From assembly GCA_001552765.1 (NCBI GenBank), contig KQ959462.1, forward strand, positions 17,697-81,696: 64,000 nucleotides of DNA, written 5' to 3'. Made by a program: the position numbers and the translations under genes. Of the stretch, positions 47,601 to 57,173 are shown piece by piece. The notes under the pieces were generated by a model. It searched no databases and was not told the origin of the DNA. It was given only the letters and a program-made list of their open reading frames with translations. This DNA is from Bacteroidales bacterium KA00344 (lineage in GTDB: Bacteria; Bacteroidota; Bacteroidia; Bacteroidales; Bacteroidaceae). How positions within the stretch are numbered: position 1 is the first letter of the stretch; the number at the start of each line of letters is the position of its first letter.

Positions 47601-47760
47601 AGAAGCCTTATACAAGACTGAAAACGTCTACTCCTGATGCAAGCATCCATGTTGTTCGCCTGTCAAACTAACGAGCATTCTTAGTATCAAGCATTTAAAT
47701 CATAGGGTCTGCTTTAAGATTATTTTGACAATTAAAGGCATCGTTTTCATTTTTTTTAGG

Positions 47761-47768
47761 TAAGTTTG
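47761..47768 (+). promoter_or_regulatory. -7 element in front of the TPR-type gene
   Basis: TAAGTTTG ends 10 nt before the ATG at 47779, so the mRNA leader would be only a few nucleotides. Confidence 0.45.
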
Positions 47769-47778
47769 CAAATAAACA

Positions 47779-49497
47779 ATGCCTGATGTTATCATCATAG
47801 TAGCGATATGGGCCATCATGTTTATCGTGGCCTTTGTGTTCATCCCGTTGTGGCGACGACACCACGATGCGGAGAGCAGCCTCTATGCACGTACACAGGA
47901 AGACAATAAGCTCAGCGTGAGCAATGCCCTGAAAAAACTGAACTGCACACCCAAATGGGAGCGCAACCACGATGATCTCATTGCCCGCTACAATTATCAA
48001 AGCGGCCATTTCAACATTCGCCTGGAGAAAAACTCCCCCTATGTGCGACTGACATACCTGTTTTTCTTCGACACGGAACTTGACAACATTGAATTGGTAC
48101 GCAACCTGTGCAACCAATGCAACCTCAACACCGAAACTTGTAGAATAGTCTACTCCGTGAACGCAGACAAAGGTACGGTAGACACTCACATTGTGAACGC
48201 CCTATTGCTGAACGACAGCAACGCGGAAGAGGTGATAGAACGGGCCATGCAAAATGTCTTCCGCTGGCAGCGCGTATTCGTGATGCGCTTCAAGGCATTC
48301 AAAGAAGCCGGCGACAAAGCCCCCAACCGCGATGCCGAGAAACGCGACGCGTCGTGGAAGCGCGAACTGTTTCTGCTCAGAGAACTGGAGATGATGCATC
48401 AGGAAGACGGACCGGAATGGCACAACAACGACTTGTCGCCTATTCAGCTGCGCCAACTGTTGGCTTCGGGCATGGGCCTTGCCGACATTGTGCCGGCCCA
48501 ACTGACCATAACGTGCGACGGGAAAACCGAAGTGCTCGATGACGCAGACGCCATTCTCAACTACAACGTGTCGAAGCCACTGATACGAGACAATATATTC
48601 ATACACCACTCGGCGGTGGCTCTCCTTACTTATTACGACCCGCACGACCCTGTGAAATTACGGCAGCTCACGCTGTGTTTCGGGCAGGAAGAGCAGACCG
48701 ACGACACCCTCTACTATCGCATAACAATGGCATTGGCGCCTCTCTCGCTGAACGAAAACACAGAAGCTAACGAAATGCAGCGCCGAAAACTAATGAGCAG
48801 CGTGTTGCTGGGACACGACCTCACCCCTGTCGAGAAACGCCTGGCAGAGTTCAGATATGTGTGGAAAGAAGCAAGGGCCAAGTTGCGAAACGGACAAAAC
48901 GACGACTTCACAGACGAAGAACGAATACTTTGTAACTTGCAAAACCCACAGCATGGACAGGTGTTGCTGCGCGGAAAGGCACTGTTCGAACAAAAGAGAT
49001 TCTATGAGAGTGTGCTGGTTTTGGAAAACATGTTCTATCTGCTGCAATCATCTTTCGAAAAGATGGAAACATCCGCACGCAAGGCGTTCATCGAGTTGTG
49101 CTATCTGATTGGCTCATGCTATACCCATCTGAACCAATATTGCAAAGCCAGCTATTATCTCCAACTCACCCTGTCAGCCCATCGCATCACTTATATGCAG
49201 GCGTTCGTCAATTGTCTGGTCAATGGGCATGACTTTCGAGCCATGCTCTTCATCGACTCTTTTCTGCAGGAGCTGCAACCCATAGTGAATGGGGAACGGC
49301 TGGAGGAGGCCTCCGGAGAAATGTATGAATTCTTCGCGTTTATAGGATTTCTGAAACGCCGAAAAGCCTTTTTACTGGTAAGGGCGGAACGCTATGGCGA
49401 AGCAGAACAGATACTGAAACAACTGCTTGACGACCCGGCCAACAGTGACTATGCACTGAAAGAATTAGTCTATATTCAGAAGAAGAAACAGAAATAA
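47779..49497 (+). CDS. Hypothetical membrane-anchored protein with TPR-like C-terminal repeats
   Basis: A 572-residue protein I do not recognise by name. One transmembrane helix at residues 4-25 is followed by RRHH, so the rest probably faces the cytoplasm. Residues about 40-150 look like an alpha/beta domain resembling a sensory-type chaperone fold (ALKKLNCTPKWERNHDDLIARYNYQSGHFNIRL in parts). The C-terminal third (about 390-570) is helical with TPR-like patterns, for example GKALFEQKRFYESVLVLENMF and YGEAEQILKQLLDDP. This suggests a protein-protein interaction role. It lies between sprA and a cardiolipin synthase, which starts 93 bp downstream. Confidence 0.75.
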   Translation: MPDVIIIVAIWAIMFIVAFVFIPLWRRHHDAESSLYARTQEDNKLSVSNALKKLNCTPKWERNHDDLIARYNYQSGHFNIRLEKNSPYVRLTYLFFFDTELDNIELVRNLCNQCNLNTETCRIVYSVNADKGTVDTHIVNALLLNDSNAEEVIERAMQNVFRWQRVFVMRFKAFKEAGDKAPNRDAEKRDASWKRELFLLRELEMMHQEDGPEWHNNDLSPIQLRQLLASGMGLADIVPAQLTITCDGKTEVLDDADAILNYNVSKPLIRDNIFIHHSAVALLTYYDPHDPVKLRQLTLCFGQEEQTDDTLYYRITMALAPLSLNENTEANEMQRRKLMSSVLLGHDLTPVEKRLAEFRYVWKEARAKLRNGQNDDFTDEERILCNLQNPQHGQVLLRGKALFEQKRFYESVLVLENMFYLLQSSFEKMETSARKAFIELCYLIGSCYTHLNQYCKASYYLQLTLSAHRITYMQAFVNCLVNGHDFRAMLFIDSFLQELQPIVNGERLEEASGEMYEFFAFIGFLKRRKAFLLVRAERYGEAEQILKQLLDDPANSDYALKELVYIQKKKQK

Positions 49498-49590
49498 GAT
49501 GCCCTGCCGGCGGCAACAGCCCATTCTGAAGTCTCGGTGGCGGAGGCTTGCATTGTGCTTGCTGAGATGTAAAGAGAAAGATTTGAAAAC

Positions 49591-51015
49591 ATGACATACC
49601 TGCATTGGATTTGGGGAGTCGTCTATGGTCTGATTGTCATAGGCGTGATGATAAGGGTGCTGCTCGACAATCGGCAACCTGCAAAGACAATGGCATGGAT
49701 ATTGGTGTTGTGGTTTCTGCCTTTATTGGGGCTTGTGCTCTATATCTTCTTCGGACAAAACACCAGGAAAGAAAAGCTCATCAGTCAGGGCTCGCTCGAC
49801 CAACTGACCAAGCGGGCAATGACAGAATTCGTGGAGCAGCGTGATCTCCGGCTGCCCAAGTCGCATCAGCCATTGATGCGGCTTTTCAGAAATCAGAACA
49901 TGGCATTGCCGTTCAAAAACAATGAGGTGGAGATTTTTACCGACGGTTATGAATTTTTCCCAGCACTTTTACGTGAGATCGGTAAGGCAAAACACCACAT
50001 ACACATAGACATCTATATTTTTGCCGATGACGAATTGGGCAATCTGATTGCCGATACGCTGATTGACAAAGCACGTGAGGGCGTGGAAGTGCGTGTGATC
50101 TATGATGATGTGGGGTGTTGGAACGTGAAAAATGCCTTCTTTGAGCGTATGCGCGATGGCGGTGTAGACGTGCATGCCTTTATGCCGGTGAAATTCCCGG
50201 CCTTCACTTCTAAGGTGAATTACCGCAACCACCGCAAGCTCATAATCATTGACGGCAAGGTGGGATTTATCGGCGGCATGAACATTGCCACCCGCTATGT
50301 CAGAGGCACTAAAAAACAAGAGTGGCGAGATACCAATCTGATGGTGAGGGGCGGAGGCGTGTATGGCATTCAGCATGCCTTTTTGGTGGACTGGTATTTT
50401 GTTGACCGCACCCTGATTACCAACCGAGAATATTATCCCGACCAAGATTGGCACATCTCCAACGACTGTCTGGCCCAAGTAGTGACGAGCAGTCCCATCT
50501 CCCCCTGGCCCGACATTATGCAGGGCTATGTGCGCATACTCATCGAAGCCCGACGGTACGTCTATATGGAAAGTCCATACTTTTTGCCCTCCAAACCGGT
50601 GCTTTTCGCCATGCAAACGGCCGCGCTGGCAGGGGTGGATGTTAGGTTGATGATACCCATGAAAGGCGATTCGAAGATTGTGCAATGGGCAAGTATCTCG
50701 TATGTCATGGAAACCATAGAGGCCGGCGTGAAAGTTTATCTATACAAAGACGGGTTCAACCACTCGAAAATGCTGGTCAGCGACGACTGCATCTCTACCT
50801 GTGGCAGCACCAATATAGATGCACGGAGCTTTGAACACAACTTTGAATCGAATATATTTTTCTATGACAAGGGAATGGCACTGCGCATGAAAAAAATCTT
50901 CCTTGAAGACCAAAAACATTGCCTGCCGGTAGACGAGATGCTTAAAGCGAAACAACATTCATTCCTGAAACGGTTGAGAGGAAGCATATTAAGAATCGTA
51001 AGCCCATTGATGTAA
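49591..51015 (+). CDS. cls: Cardiolipin synthase (phospholipase D superfamily)
   Basis: A 474-residue membrane enzyme that joins two phosphatidylglycerol molecules (or PG and PE) into cardiolipin. Two N-terminal transmembrane helices (residues 5-25 and 33-53, ending LVLYIFFGQN) match the Cls N-terminal PLDc_N domain. The two HKD motifs are NHRKLIIIDGKVGFIGG with H214, K216, D221 and NHSKMLVSDD with H391, K393, D398. Length is typical. It is on the same strand as the TPR-type gene and may be cotranscribed with it. Confidence 0.95.
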   Translation: MTYLHWIWGVVYGLIVIGVMIRVLLDNRQPAKTMAWILVLWFLPLLGLVLYIFFGQNTRKEKLISQGSLDQLTKRAMTEFVEQRDLRLPKSHQPLMRLFRNQNMALPFKNNEVEIFTDGYEFFPALLREIGKAKHHIHIDIYIFADDELGNLIADTLIDKAREGVEVRVIYDDVGCWNVKNAFFERMRDGGVDVHAFMPVKFPAFTSKVNYRNHRKLIIIDGKVGFIGGMNIATRYVRGTKKQEWRDTNLMVRGGGVYGIQHAFLVDWYFVDRTLITNREYYPDQDWHISNDCLAQVVTSSPISPWPDIMQGYVRILIEARRYVYMESPYFLPSKPVLFAMQTAALAGVDVRLMIPMKGDSKIVQWASISYVMETIEAGVKVYLYKDGFNHSKMLVSDDCISTCGSTNIDARSFEHNFESNIFFYDKGMALRMKKIFLEDQKHCLPVDEMLKAKQHSFLKRLRGSILRIVSPLM

Positions 51016-51090
51016 CCACCTTCTCACTCCTCTCTGATAAGGTACAAAATCCTCCCCAACAGTTCGCAGGAGCAGTCAAGCCAAAGACTG

Positions 51091-51621
51091 TTACTTGAAT
51101 ATGCTGAAGTTTACGCTCCCGTAGCTGCGGTGCTCCACAAAGTGTTCGTGGGTGGAAAAATCGTAATTCCGTCCATGTTCGAAAACGAAAACGCCATCCT
51201 CCTTCAACAACGCATATTGAAACACAAGGTCGGGAAGCGTTGCCAATTGTTCCAAAGCATAGGGAGGGTCGGCAAAAATAAAGTCAAACTGTTTGTGACA
51301 AGACTTTAGAAATCGGAAAACATCGCCCTTAACGAGGAAGTTTTCTGTAACACCGAGTTTCTGCATACATTGACCAATGAAGCGCGCATGGTCTCGATCG
51401 GCCTCAACACTCACCACAGACGCACACCCACGCGACAGTAATTCAAGCGATATGCTGCCTGTCCCGGCAAACAAATCGAGTGCGGAAGCATCAGCAAAGT
51501 CAATGTATCTATTCATCACGTTAAATATATTTTCCTTTGCAAAGTCTGTTGTAGGACGTGCCTTGAACGTTCGGGGCACATCAAAATGGCGCCCCTTATA
51601 CTTTCCTGTTATAATTCTCAT
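51091..51621 (-). CDS. rsmD: 16S rRNA (guanine966-N2)-methyltransferase RsmD
   Basis: A 176-residue Rossmann-fold methyltransferase that modifies G966 of 16S rRNA. The N-terminus MRIITGKYKGRHFDVP is characteristic. SAM-binding motif I is ALDLFAGTGSISLELLSRG, and the catalytic motif is DFIFADPPY. It lies downstream of a DUF3822 gene with a 52-bp gap; this order is common in Bacteroidetes as I recall. Confidence 0.96.
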   Translation of the reverse strand: MRIITGKYKGRHFDVPRTFKARPTTDFAKENIFNVMNRYIDFADASALDLFAGTGSISLELLSRGCASVVSVEADRDHARFIGQCMQKLGVTENFLVKGDVFRFLKSCHKQFDFIFADPPYALEQLATLPDLVFQYALLKEDGVFVFEHGRNYDFSTHEHFVEHRSYGSVNFSIFK

Positions 51622-51673
51622 TGTCTCATTTACCTAAAAAATACAACTGCCGACGTTCCACACTCATGTGTCT

Positions 51674-52468
51674 TCATCCCAGATAGAGCGTCAGCAAGTC
51701 CATCGTGACGCCCTTGATGTTTGTCATTGGTGCTCGGTTGAAATCTGCAGAAGGATTGATGGCACTCGTTTTCCGGATATGAAGGAGCAGCTGTTCCATC
51801 AGCATCTCGCGCTCAACAATGTCGCCGGAGAGATAAAGTTCGTCTTTCTGCTGGTCGAGTGCAAGCTCTTTCCACACGAAAAGGATGAAATAGAGCGCGT
51901 CCTTGCCATGCTTAACATCATATCGATTGCTGAAAACGAAACGGTTGCGCTCAAAGCTGAACAACTCCAACTGATGATCATGAAAGTGGGCAAACAGTTT
52001 CCGACGAATACCAATGAAGCTGCGCTGGTGCATATATCGCCACACAGGAAGCATCAAGGCCGTGAACTTGACGTCCGAATAATGGTCTTCCACAACAAGT
52101 TTCAAATCCTTATTCACCGCAAACAATGCTACCGCCTTGAGGTCGGGCAGGACGTTGCTCATAACGACACATCCCTCCGTGTCAGGATAACTATGCCTAT
52201 AAAGTGTTTCGCTGTCCTGCTCATGATATTCTTCGATGGGGAGCAACAACACGGGGGCATTGACCAAAACACGTGCACGGGTGGTGGGATGAAGCAACAA
52301 TTCTTCCGTCTTGAAAGCTTCACGCAGATTGGCTGATATAGACACGCCGCTCTTAATGGTGTATGGGCTGAACGCTACTTGCTCTTCCAATCCCTTATCG
52401 GCTATTGCAAACGCTAATGAGCCCTTGCTCACACGGATTGTCATTCGGGGGGACTTGTTGTAATTCAT
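51674..52468 (-). CDS. DUF3822 family protein
   Basis: A 264-residue soluble protein with the ASKHA-like or pilus-assembly-like look of DUF3822: RVSKGSLAFAIADKG at the N-terminus, DVKFTALMLPVWRYMHQ, and FVWKELALDQQKDELYLSGDIVERE near the C-terminus. Function is unknown. It precedes rsmD and is almost always found next to it in this phylum as I recall. The upstream sequence contains repeated ATTCATAATT words (52461-52495) and a 22-bp tandem array. Confidence 0.88.
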   Translation of the reverse strand: MNYNKSPRMTIRVSKGSLAFAIADKGLEEQVAFSPYTIKSGVSISANLREAFKTEELLLHPTTRARVLVNAPVLLLPIEEYHEQDSETLYRHSYPDTEGCVVMSNVLPDLKAVALFAVNKDLKLVVEDHYSDVKFTALMLPVWRYMHQRSFIGIRRKLFAHFHDHQLELFSFERNRFVFSNRYDVKHGKDALYFILFVWKELALDQQKDELYLSGDIVEREMLMEQLLLHIRKTSAINPSADFNRAPMTNIKGVTMDLLTLYLG

Positions 52469-52510
52469 AATTCAAAATTCATAATTCATAATTGGCAAAG
52501 CACCCGGCTT

Positions 52511-52664
52511 ATGCAGTTCATGTTATCGGGCTTATGGCTTTATGATAGAGGTTTACATGCTTTGTGATGGGGTTTCTGTGGCTTGGTAACAGGGCATTTG
52601 TGGCTCTGTGATGGGGATTTTGCAGTTTTATGATAGGAGGTTTGCAGTTTTGTGGCAGATGATT
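52511..52664. repeat. Tandem array of seven 22-bp units
   Basis: Exact 22-bp spacing at 52511, 52533, 52555, 52577, 52599, 52621 and 52643; an eighth degenerate unit may follow to 52686. Unit consensus is close to TGTGGCTTTGTGAT, then a GGGG-rich stretch and TTT. Adjacent units match each other at about two thirds of positions. No open frame can use it in register because 22 is not a multiple of three. The word GGCTTTGT also occurs in unit 1 of repeat copy B, but no arms of that family are present here. Confidence 0.8.
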
Positions 52665-52768
52665 TCCTACTTCCTGACAAATGGATTTCTGATTGATGTC
52701 ATCGGCATGGCTGAGAAATTCTATCCACTTGACTGAGTTTTGGCCTCTCGATCTCACTTCTCACAACC

Positions 52769-53251
52769 TTATTCCCAATTGCCAACATTGCCGTTGAACG
52801 CTACAACGTCACCAATTTTCAAACCGGGAAACTGTCCGGAAGCAACAGCTTTCTCGATGAGTTCTGCAATGGAATTGGCATCAAGTCCCTGCAAATATTC
52901 CTCGTAACCCGCACTACACTCCATAAGCGGAACATGACGCCCACTCTTACCAATAGCCGACGAAACTGCGAGTGCAAACGGTTTATTGTCGGAAAAAGGT
53001 ATATACTTCAGCGAGTCGGCAAGCAATCCCACTTTGACAAGGGTGTCGAGGCTTCCCGTATAGGTGGCATGTGCGGTTTTATACGCCTCTTCCGCCACAC
53101 GGATTTTTACCAGATACTGTTTCACGACCATCTCTCTCATGGCCCGTTCCTTCTCAAACCGGAGCGGACGATAGACGCTCAAGAAACAGAGTACCGCCAA
53201 AACCAGTACACAACCTGCAAGGAGATAATTATTTCTGGCATTGAACTTCAT
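52769..53251 (-). CDS. Hypothetical membrane protein with N-terminal helix and coiled coil
   Basis: A 160-residue protein of no family I can name. One transmembrane helix at residues 9-26 (YLLAGCVLVLAVLCFLSV) is followed by a predicted helix (RFEKERAMREMVVKQYLVKIRVAEEAYKTAHATYTGSLDTLV). This helix-then-globular plan with a YxxxHATYTGS segment resembles pseudopilins, but the type IV prepilin cleavage motif is absent. It has its own promoter (minus-strand TATCTTTG at 53304-53311) and lies upstream of DUF3822 and rsmD on the same strand. Confidence 0.78.
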   Translation of the reverse strand: MKFNARNNYLLAGCVLVLAVLCFLSVYRPLRFEKERAMREMVVKQYLVKIRVAEEAYKTAHATYTGSLDTLVKVGLLADSLKYIPFSDNKPFALAVSSAIGKSGRHVPLMECSAGYEEYLQGLDANSIAELIEKAVASGQFPGLKIGDVVAFNGNVGNWE

Positions 53252-53268
53252 ATCTCACGTTTTATTAT

Positions 53269-53276
53269 TATCTTTG
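53269..53276 (+). promoter_or_regulatory. Candidate -7 element of the RecD-like helicase gene
   Basis: TATCTTTG, giving a leader of about 105 nt to 53390. Confidence 0.4.
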
Positions 53277-53303
53277 TCTCTTAGGCAAGACGGATTAGCA
53301 TTG

Positions 53304-53311
53304 CAAAGATA
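53304..53311 (-). promoter_or_regulatory. -7 element of the small membrane protein gene
   Basis: TATCTTTG on the minus strand with a leader near 46 nt. It lies opposite and to the right of the candidate helicase promoter, so the two transcripts would overlap by about 15 nt. Confidence 0.5.
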
Positions 53312-53389
53312 CTAAAAACCCAATAGATAACGACGGTTATCCCTTGTCTTTTAACAAAAAAGTATTTACCACCAATATTTCACAACGAA

Positions 53390-54859
53390 ATGACCCAAGC
53401 AGAGTTCATCGATTATATCAAACAAGACTTCGGTTTTGAGCCTACGTCCGACCAACAGAAAGGCATGGAGACCTTCGCCCGCTTTCTTGCCGACCGCAAT
53501 GACCGTGTAGTGATGATACTTCGAGGCTCCGCCGGAACGGGAAAAACCTCCCTTGCCGGTGCAATGGTGCGCACACTCCATCGTCTGGGACAAAAACTCA
53601 CACTGATGGCTCCTACCGGACGTGCGGCCAAAGTGTTTTCTCTCAACAGTGGTATGCCCGCCTACACCATACACCGGCGTATCTATCGCGAGCAAGCCTA
53701 TCAGGGATTGGACGGCCAGTTCAATCTCAACAACAACCGTTATCGCAATATGTTGTTTGTGGTAGACGAGGCTTCGATGGTGAGCAGCTTCCCAACGGGC
53801 GAGAGTTCGTTCGGTTCAGGGAGCCTACTCGACGACCTCATGCAATATGTGTACAGTGGCGACAACTGCCGTCTGATGCTCATCGGCGACTGCGCCCAGT
53901 TGCCACCGGTGGGCGAAGAAGAAGCTCCGGCACTGAGTTCGGACATGCTCGAAGGCTACGGCATGAAGGTTTACCAATGCGATTTGGACGAAGTGCTGAG
54001 ACAAAGTCAGGACTCAGGCATACTCTACAATGCCACATTGATACGCCAACTGATTACGCACGACGAAACCACCCTGCTTCCCCAAATCGATTTCAACGGA
54101 TTTGCCGACATCAAAGTGATGCCGGGCAACGAACTCATCGACAGTCTCGGCACAAGCTATCGGCAGACCGGAATAGACGAAACCATAGTAGTGACACGGT
54201 CAAACAAGCGTGCAAACATTTACAATCAGGGCATCCGAAACATGGTACTCGACCGGGAGGAGATACTCTGTACGGGAGATATGCTGATGATTGTACGCAA
54301 CAATTACTTCTGGACAGAGCAAATATCGAAAGAAAAACAACCGGCAGACGCCAACATCCCTTCCTTTCTTGCCAACGGCGACCGGGCGAAGGTGCTGAGA
54401 ATACGCAACGAACGCGAGTTCTATGGCTTCCGATTTGCCGACGTATGGCTACAGTTCCCCGACTACGACAACTTCGAAATGCAGGTGACCATTACCATGG
54501 ACTCGCTCATCAACGATGCTCCCGCACTGACCAGAGAACAACACGAGGAACTATATAATAAGGTAATGGAAGATTATGCCGATCTCCCCACCAAGCCGGA
54601 ACGGATGAAAGCACTGCGTAAGGACATCTATTTCAACGCCCTGCAAGTGAAGTTCGCCTATGCCGTTACCTGTCACAAGGCTCAGGGCGGACAATGGCAG
54701 CATGTCTATGTAGACCAAGGTTACATGACCGACGAGATGCTCACCCCAAACTATATTCACTGGCTGTACACCGCCTTTACGCGGGCCACTGACAAGCTTT
54801 TCCTTGTCAATTGGCCCCAAAACCAAGTAAAGCAGCATACGGAAGAACAACAGCCGTGA
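53390..54859 (+). CDS. ATP-dependent RecD-like DNA helicase (superfamily 1)
   Basis: A 489-residue SF1B helicase. Motif I is GSAGTGKTSLAGA, motif Ia LMAPTGRAAKVF, motif II VVDEASMVS, motif III LIGDCAQLPPVG, and motif V/VI region CHKAQGGQWQHVYVD with YTAFTRATDKL. There is no RecD N-terminal domain for RecBC contact, so it is a stand-alone RecD2-like or phage Dda-like enzyme. Cellular role is unknown but likely in DNA repair or replication. It is divergent from the small membrane protein gene and convergent with dnaG. Confidence 0.93.
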   Translation: MTQAEFIDYIKQDFGFEPTSDQQKGMETFARFLADRNDRVVMILRGSAGTGKTSLAGAMVRTLHRLGQKLTLMAPTGRAAKVFSLNSGMPAYTIHRRIYREQAYQGLDGQFNLNNNRYRNMLFVVDEASMVSSFPTGESSFGSGSLLDDLMQYVYSGDNCRLMLIGDCAQLPPVGEEEAPALSSDMLEGYGMKVYQCDLDEVLRQSQDSGILYNATLIRQLITHDETTLLPQIDFNGFADIKVMPGNELIDSLGTSYRQTGIDETIVVTRSNKRANIYNQGIRNMVLDREEILCTGDMLMIVRNNYFWTEQISKEKQPADANIPSFLANGDRAKVLRIRNEREFYGFRFADVWLQFPDYDNFEMQVTITMDSLINDAPALTREQHEELYNKVMEDYADLPTKPERMKALRKDIYFNALQVKFAYAVTCHKAQGGQWQHVYVDQGYMTDEMLTPNYIHWLYTAFTRATDKLFLVNWPQNQVKQHTEEQQP

Positions 54860-54933
54860 CACTTCCAAGCATCAAAAATCGTTGAAACCGCATTACTGGC
54901 CCGTATCACGGCATTATATGGAATAATGCAAAA

Positions 54934-56916
54934 CTATATAATGATGTTGTTGCCCAGCTGTTTGGCCAGCTTGTTGCGGATTTCCTGCATATCCTGATAC
55001 TCTGTCATAAGCTTTTTCAACTGCTCCGCATCATCTGCCGAATGTTTAATTTGCTCCATCAAATCCTTAAGATGATGCTCCACATAATCCATCCGAAAAT
55101 CCAGCAACAAGTGCTCAGTCTGTTGCCGCAAGGCCTCTATCTCGTCTTCTTCATGCTGGCGACGATCTTCCTCATCTATAAACATTTCCTCTTTTTCCGC
55201 TGACAGATGATAATAATCCGATGCCATCTTGTTGGCAATCTGACTGATCCGAATATCGTCATGATGGATAAAGTAAGGCTCTGCCTTGAAATCGGGCTTG
55301 TCACTCAGCTGCACGGCTTCGGCGAGAATATCGTTGAACAGGGATTCCTGAAACCGCAAACCATCGGCTTCAAGATTATAATGTATATATTGCGCAACCG
55401 TGAGGTTGTAGACATTGCCGTCCTCGCCCTCCACATTTTCAAAGATTACACGTTCGCCATGACGCACCACCATCTGCGTGAGCATTCTTTCCACCTTGCT
55501 CGCCTGCTGCATGGGTGTTGCGATACGAATGGGTTGCACGTCTCGCCCGGTCTCCGGGGTTAGACCTTGTTCCTCCTCATCCTGTCCCATCGGTGTTTTT
55601 CTGTTGCGTCTTCTGCGGATAAACGTGTTCATCTGGCTGATGAGCGACCGCTCGTTGATACCCATGCGCAGGGAACAATCGTGAATATAGGTATCGCGCA
55701 GAATTTGATTCTGCACCATCGAAATAGATTCCACGATGGAATTGATGGCCTCCGCGCGCTTTGTCGGGTCGGTCTCTCCCTTCAGCAACAAGTCGGTCTT
55801 GAACTGTATGAAATCGCTCTGATGCTGCTCTATATATTCCCGAAATTCTGTCACCGTATGTGCTCTGGCAAACTCATCAGGGTCTTTGCCTTCGGGCAGG
55901 AGCAACACTTTGAGATTCATGCCTTCCGACAGCAACATATCCGTACCTTTCATGGCCGCATGGATTCCCGCTTCATCACTGTCGTAAATAAGCGTAATGT
56001 TCGATGTAAACCGATGAAGCATGTGTATTTGATGAAAGCTCAGGGCCGTGCCGGAGTTGGCCACGACATTCTCTATGCCACACTGATGCATGGCAATCAC
56101 GTCGGCCTGTCCCTCTACCATGAAAACATTGTCCTCCTTGGCAATTGCCTTCTTGGCTTGCCAAATGCCATACAATTCGCGGTCCTTGTAATAAATGTCG
56201 CTTGCCGGAGAGTTCACATACTTCTGATTCACCCCCTTGCTGCGACTGTCCAGCACACGGGCCGTGAACCCCACCACCTTACCGCTGACACTTATCCACG
56301 GGAATATCACGCGCCCGGCATAGCGGTCGATAAGTTCGCCCCGGTCGTTCTTGTAACAGATACCCGTGGCAAGCAGAAACTCCTCTTTATATCCCTGCTG
56401 CAATGCCGTGCGTGCCAGAGCTGTACGGTCGTTCAGGTCATAGCCGAGTTGGAATTTCTTGATGACGTCATCGCGAAAGCCGCGACTCCGAAAATACTTC
56501 ATCCCAATAGCCACTCCATCCGCATTGTTGTGCAAAAGATCCTCAAAATATTTGCAAGCCCACTCATTGACAATAAACATCGACTCGCGCTGGCTCTGCT
56601 CCTCCTTTTCCTCATCGGTGAGTTCGCGCTCCCTGATCTCAATGTGGTATTTGTTGGCCAGCCATCTGAGCGCCTCAGGATAGGTCATCTGCTCGTGTTC
56701 CATCACAAAGTTCACGGGCGTTCCGCCCTTTCCGCAACCAAAGCAATGACACGTTCCACGTGCAGGAGACACAAAAAACGAAGGTGTCTTCTCGTTGTGA
56801 AACGGGCAAAGCCCCTTGTAGTTGGCCCCGGCTTTCTTCAGGGTCACAAATTCTGACACCACCTCCACTATATTGGCGGTATCCTTGATTTTCTCTACGG
56901 TTTGTCTGTCTATCAT
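54934..56916 (-). CDS. dnaG: DNA primase DnaG
   Basis: A 660-residue enzyme that makes RNA primers at replication forks. The CHC2 zinc finger is C37-x2-H40-x17-C58-x2-C61. The catalytic TOPRIM domain shows VFMVEGQADVIAMHQCGIENVVANSGTAL (in parts) and the DSDEAG motif. The C-terminal part, for DnaB contact, is rich in charged helices. Length is normal. It has its own promoter with a leader of about 120 nt. Confidence 0.97.
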   Translation of the reverse strand: MIDRQTVEKIKDTANIVEVVSEFVTLKKAGANYKGLCPFHNEKTPSFFVSPARGTCHCFGCGKGGTPVNFVMEHEQMTYPEALRWLANKYHIEIRERELTDEEKEEQSQRESMFIVNEWACKYFEDLLHNNADGVAIGMKYFRSRGFRDDVIKKFQLGYDLNDRTALARTALQQGYKEEFLLATGICYKNDRGELIDRYAGRVIFPWISVSGKVVGFTARVLDSRSKGVNQKYVNSPASDIYYKDRELYGIWQAKKAIAKEDNVFMVEGQADVIAMHQCGIENVVANSGTALSFHQIHMLHRFTSNITLIYDSDEAGIHAAMKGTDMLLSEGMNLKVLLLPEGKDPDEFARAHTVTEFREYIEQHQSDFIQFKTDLLLKGETDPTKRAEAINSIVESISMVQNQILRDTYIHDCSLRMGINERSLISQMNTFIRRRRNRKTPMGQDEEEQGLTPETGRDVQPIRIATPMQQASKVERMLTQMVVRHGERVIFENVEGEDGNVYNLTVAQYIHYNLEADGLRFQESLFNDILAEAVQLSDKPDFKAEPYFIHHDDIRISQIANKMASDYYHLSAEKEEMFIDEEDRRQHEEDEIEALRQQTEHLLLDFRMDYVEHHLKDLMEQIKHSADDAEQLKKLMTEYQDMQEIRNKLAKQLGNNIII

Positions 56917-57043
56917 AAAAATAAACGGTTTGAGGGAGAGGTTGAAGTAGTTACGTACAGCGAGCGCTATCGTGTCCCGACTTTAAACGAAGCTGTTTGT
57001 CCTGTTTCGCCTTAGCCTTTACACCAACTTTGCTACTCTCATG

Positions 57044-57051
57044 CAAAGATA
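57044..57051 (-). promoter_or_regulatory. -7 element of dnaG
   Basis: TATCTTTG on the minus strand, about 120 nt upstream of the dnaG start. Confidence 0.55.
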
Positions 57052-57173
57052 AGGCTTTTTATCTATAGTGAGCGTTTAAAAAAACAAAAATATAACGGCA
57101 TGATCACTCCACCCACCGCCCTACTCCACGGTTTCTCTTCATTCTTCCATCTCCCCGCTTCCCTTTATAAAAT

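Noticed and set aside
52518-52757. A 79-codon minus-strand frame over the 22-bp array at 52.5 kb
   Set aside because: The unit length is not a multiple of three and the apparent repeated peptide is produced by the tandem DNA; there is no start context or similarity.
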